From: Chrysoperla carnea
Lineage: Eukaryota > Arthropoda > Insecta > Neuroptera > Chrysopidae
Direction: 5' to 3'
Assembly (NCBI RefSeq): GCF_905475395.1
Contig: NC_058337.1
Span: 114,012,368 to 114,076,367 of the forward strand
Length of the DNA stretch: 64,000 bases
Shown: in pieces, positions 61,206 to 64,000 of the stretch
Layout: the number at the start of each line of letters is the position of its first letter
Numbering within the stretch: the stretch's first letter is position 1
The notes under the pieces: generated by a model
Seen by the model: only the letters and a program-made list of their open reading frames with translations
Databases searched by the model: none
Told to the model about the DNA's origin: nothing
Translations under genes and position numbers: made by a program

Positions 61206-63366
61206 TCACACATTTACATCAGATGGTTTTCGTTTTGAAACAGGTTCTGCTGTACTATTGTTATCTGTTGGTGTTGTTTCTAATAATTTATTTTGTCGTT
61301 TGATTTCACTGTCAACGCGATTTTTTAATAATTTATGTAATTTTTCTATTTCTTTTACATTTGCCTAAAAAGAATTTACAAAATTAATTAGTAAAAGAAT
61401 TTCTGACGCATTTAAGTAAATCACATTAAGAAAAAGATAAGACCCATAACTAAAAAAATATGAGCTTAAGCAACAAAATCGTATGTTTTACTTTTGTATT
61501 TTCTCATATTGCTTAATAGTATAGTTGCCTAATAAAATAAAATAGAATATCATGGTAATCAAGAAAAAATTAATGCATCTTTGAAATTTTCCAGTTGTTT
61601 ATGGTTGTAAACACTTTGTAAAAAAAATTCAACGCCTCAGGTGCGTACTTGATCCCCTTTTTTGGAGGTAGTTGGGGGCTTTAATCAGTCTTTTACAAAT
61701 TAAAAAAAAAAAAAAAAACGATGCATCAAATAAAAAAAAGTATTCTAACTGAAGTATTTCTGCACATTTTCTTTTTTTTTTCGAATTTCTAGCTTCAAAA
61801 TTGACCAATTTTAAAGTGATATGCCAATTTTAAAGTGGAATTTTTTTGCTCATTCAATCAAATTAAAAAGTATCCATCTTGTAAACCGTTAGAGATAGAA
61901 CAAAAGTTTAAAAGTTATCCCTTATAAAAAAATTAACAACTCTTATATTAATCATTTTTTCGTAAACATCATTGATTAACCGTGAGGGCGCAAAGGTTAA
62001 GAAAAAACTTTGGTGTCTATTTTCTCCAAAACTATAAAAAAAGTGTTGATTTTTTTTCAGGTTTACTCAACTAGTTGTTTTGAGAGACATTAAAAAATTC
62101 CAGAAAACATGCAAAAATTTCGAAATTTTTTGGATCTAGTTTTGGAAGAAGATGCAGACTACCAATTGGAAAACTTTTTATGATGAACAATGAAAATGAG
62201 GGACATTAGTAGACAAGAAAAAACAAATTTAACTTACCATGACAAGAAATACTTTAACAATACCCGCACTATCCATAGCCGTTAAACGTATACTTTTAGG
62301 ACTCGCCAACTCTACAGACATTCCTGCCCAAATCTAAGCAAAAGAAAAAAATTATTATTTTGATATACTCATAATCAATAAAAATAATTTGAAAAAATTA
62401 CCTTAGTATTCATAACAACACGTAAGCTACCAGTTGAACGAACAACTAAACGTGATGATTGTACATCATTCGATGATGAAGCCGTTGACGAATCTCCAGC
62501 TGAACAAGACGTTGAAGAAGGTAAAATAATATCATTTAAACGTAAATTACCACGTCCGCGTTCTTGCCAATTTCTAGTGGTTTGATCGAATGCAAATAAT
62601 TTACATGATATTTGCATAATATTCTCTTCATTTTCTTCACCAGTGATGACCGTCACTTCCTCGTATTTACGTTTTTGTGCTCGACTCTCTTCATATTCAC
62701 GTGCGGCTTCACTTAAACTTTTTGCTTCACCATTGTTATCGGCACTACTTTTGTCATTATTTACAACTGCTGCAGTACTGAATAATGCTTCTGCTGACGA
62801 TGATGACGAAGTACCTGAAAAATAAAATAAATTTTTCAAATTATAATTTGATTTAAAAAGTTTTAATTGATTTGATTCGATTTAATTAAAATAATAAACC
62901 AAAAACTAACCATTTGAACAGCTTGATGAAGGTACTGGCATAGAACTTTCAATGCCATTATTTTTACCATCAACATTTTCTCCAATAACACGTTCATGTA
63001 AATTTTGTCCAAAAACAAATGAACCCGATGAATTTACCGTAAAATTTGTTGCAGAATTTGATGTACTATTATTTTGTGTTGAATTCGCACCAGTTAATGG
63101 AACAAATTTTGGTGCATCTTCTTTTTTATTAGACGTTGCATCTGATGAACTTTCTGCTGGACCTTTTGAATTTTCTTGTTCTTTAGCATTAGTACTTTTA
63201 TTTGTTAAATTTTCATCACTTATCGCTACTTTTAAAAATGGATTTAATTGTGGTGGACTTAATACAAATGGTTTTTTATTACTATTATTTGATGCTTCAG
63301 ATGTTGATGTTTCATCGTTTACCGTTGATAATTTTGATGGTCGTAATATTGTTTTTGATGAGTTAT
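61206..63366 (-). CDS. RanBP3: RanBP3 orthologue, 3' part (about 374 codons seen)
   Basis: Nuclear Ran-binding cofactor of CRM1/exportin-1 export complexes; in vertebrates it also helps export beta-catenin and Smads. Exons in transcript order: 62911-63366 (entered in phase 1, from beyond the window), 62402-62814, 62238-62333, 61206-61364. Recognised parts: ILRPSKLS and FVLSPPQLNPF, an FG-type FVFGQNLHERV motif, a Ser-rich stretch, a basic RAQKRKYEEVTV segment, then the RanBD: NIMQISCKLFAFDQTTRNWQ, ERGRGNLRLND, SRLVVRSTGSLRVVMNTK, IWAGMSVELASPKSIRLTAM. The RanBD has a Ser/Thr-rich insert (SSTSCSAGDSSTASSS) where human RANBP3 has a short loop. The C-terminus is charged and ends SKRKPSDVNV. The N-terminus is not in the window. 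Confidence 0.9.
61870..62140 (+). repeat. Dispersed repeat DR1, partial copy in a RanBP3 intron
   Basis: CATCTTGTAAACCGTTAGAG, ATAGAACAAAAGTTTAAAAG, CGTGAGGGCGCAAAG and TTTTCTCCAAAACTATAAAA follow DR1 order. Lies between the last two RanBP3 exons, antisense to the gene. Confidence 0.65.
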
Positions 63367-64000
63367 CTGTAAAAAAAATTTTTGCTTACCAAATTTTCAT
63401 TTATATTTTTGGATATCCAATGTTGAACTTAAAAATACTAGTTTAGGGTGACCACAAAAATCAACTTTCAAAATTCATAAAAGTTTAAGTCTCAGTGGAG
63501 TTTAACGTCATTAGATGGTATTAAACTGTACGTTAAATGGACAAATGATTCGAGAAATCATTTGTCATAAGGAATTGTTCATTTTTTGGCTCAAAATTTT
63601 ATTAGTATTTTCAATTTTCTTCAGAGGGACGTTCCTTTGAAAAAATTACCAACAACTCTTTTGTTTTTGTATATTGTAGAAAATAAATTTTACTATAAAG
63701 TTACAATGAGTACAGTAAAACCTCATTCATGCGATACTCACAATCCTTTTTTATCTCTTTCGTTTTATCCGAGGTACTTCCTCTTCACATTAGCTTGGAT
63801 AAAGAAGGTTTTATTGTACAATAATTTACGTAACCTAAGAATAGGGTATTATCGTTAGTCAAAAATAAATCACAAAATTTGAAAAAAGTTAAAATTTATG
63901 TAAAAATTAACTTAAATATTCTGATTTCGAGACATAAAAGCACTTTTTTCTTTTAAAATATTAAAATTAAAAATCGTGATTTTTAAACTGTATATCACGT
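63367..64000 (-). other. RanBP3 intron, runs off the window
   Basis: The AG acceptor before 63366 shows this is intron. It holds a small palindrome, GACAAATGATT and its inverse with a 5 nt loop (63540-63566). No further exon was recognised up to 64000. Confidence 0.6.

Noticed and set aside
62952-63446. 164-codon plus-strand ORF
   Set aside because: Antisense to the RanBP3 exon 62911-63366; the minus strand reads FVFGQNLHERV and other family motifs.

Overview
The window looks like insect nuclear DNA. It is strongly AT-rich, has short spliced exons with GT..AG introns, carries many MITE and foldback repeats, and holds a run of arthropod cuticular protein genes. I cannot name the species; the repeat style loosely recalls lacewing-like genomes, but that is only a weak impression. 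Every gene I can support lies on the minus strand, so gene order in the direction of transcription runs from high to low coordinates. No tRNA, rRNA or CRISPR was seen.

Region 1 (587-33112) is a cluster of five secreted cuticular proteins of the Rebers-Riddiford RR-1 (chitin_bind_4) type, called CP-A to CP-E here. I rebuilt each by joining exons at GT/AG sites with consistent phases, and each total coding length is divisible by three: CP-A 872 aa, CP-B 403 aa, CP-C 288 aa, CP-D 306 aa, CP-E 384 aa. B, C and D are close tandem paralogues that share promoter, signal peptide, Arg-Tyr-Pro repeats, a conserved pre-RR block and the RR domain. E is more distant. A is an outlier with a huge Asn/Ser/Gln/Gly-rich repeat exon. 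They should act together in the extracellular cuticle as chitin-binding matrix proteins.

Region 2 (42505-55554) is a three-exon orthologue of GIPC (Drosophila kermit), a PDZ adaptor of 329 aa. Its 11.4 kb first intron holds an apparently intact two-ORF Jockey-type non-LTR retrotransposon (47825-52556) in the same orientation as the host gene.

Region 3 (61206 to beyond 63366) is the 3' part of a RanBP3 orthologue, a Ran-binding cofactor of CRM1 nuclear export; its 5' end lies past the window.

The large gaps (5.6-15.1, 25.3-31.0, 33.1-42.5 and 55.6-61.2 kb) carry no gene I can support. They hold dispersed repeats, several inverted-repeat elements (the best is a 441 bp near-perfect foldback at 40107-40547) and low-complexity AT sequence. 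The most interesting signal is in the cuticle genes: three of the five show separate internal tandem duplications that span donor, intron and acceptor, creating new phase 1-1 exons, one of which is now dead. Three of them also share a conserved 29 bp TATA-containing promoter block.
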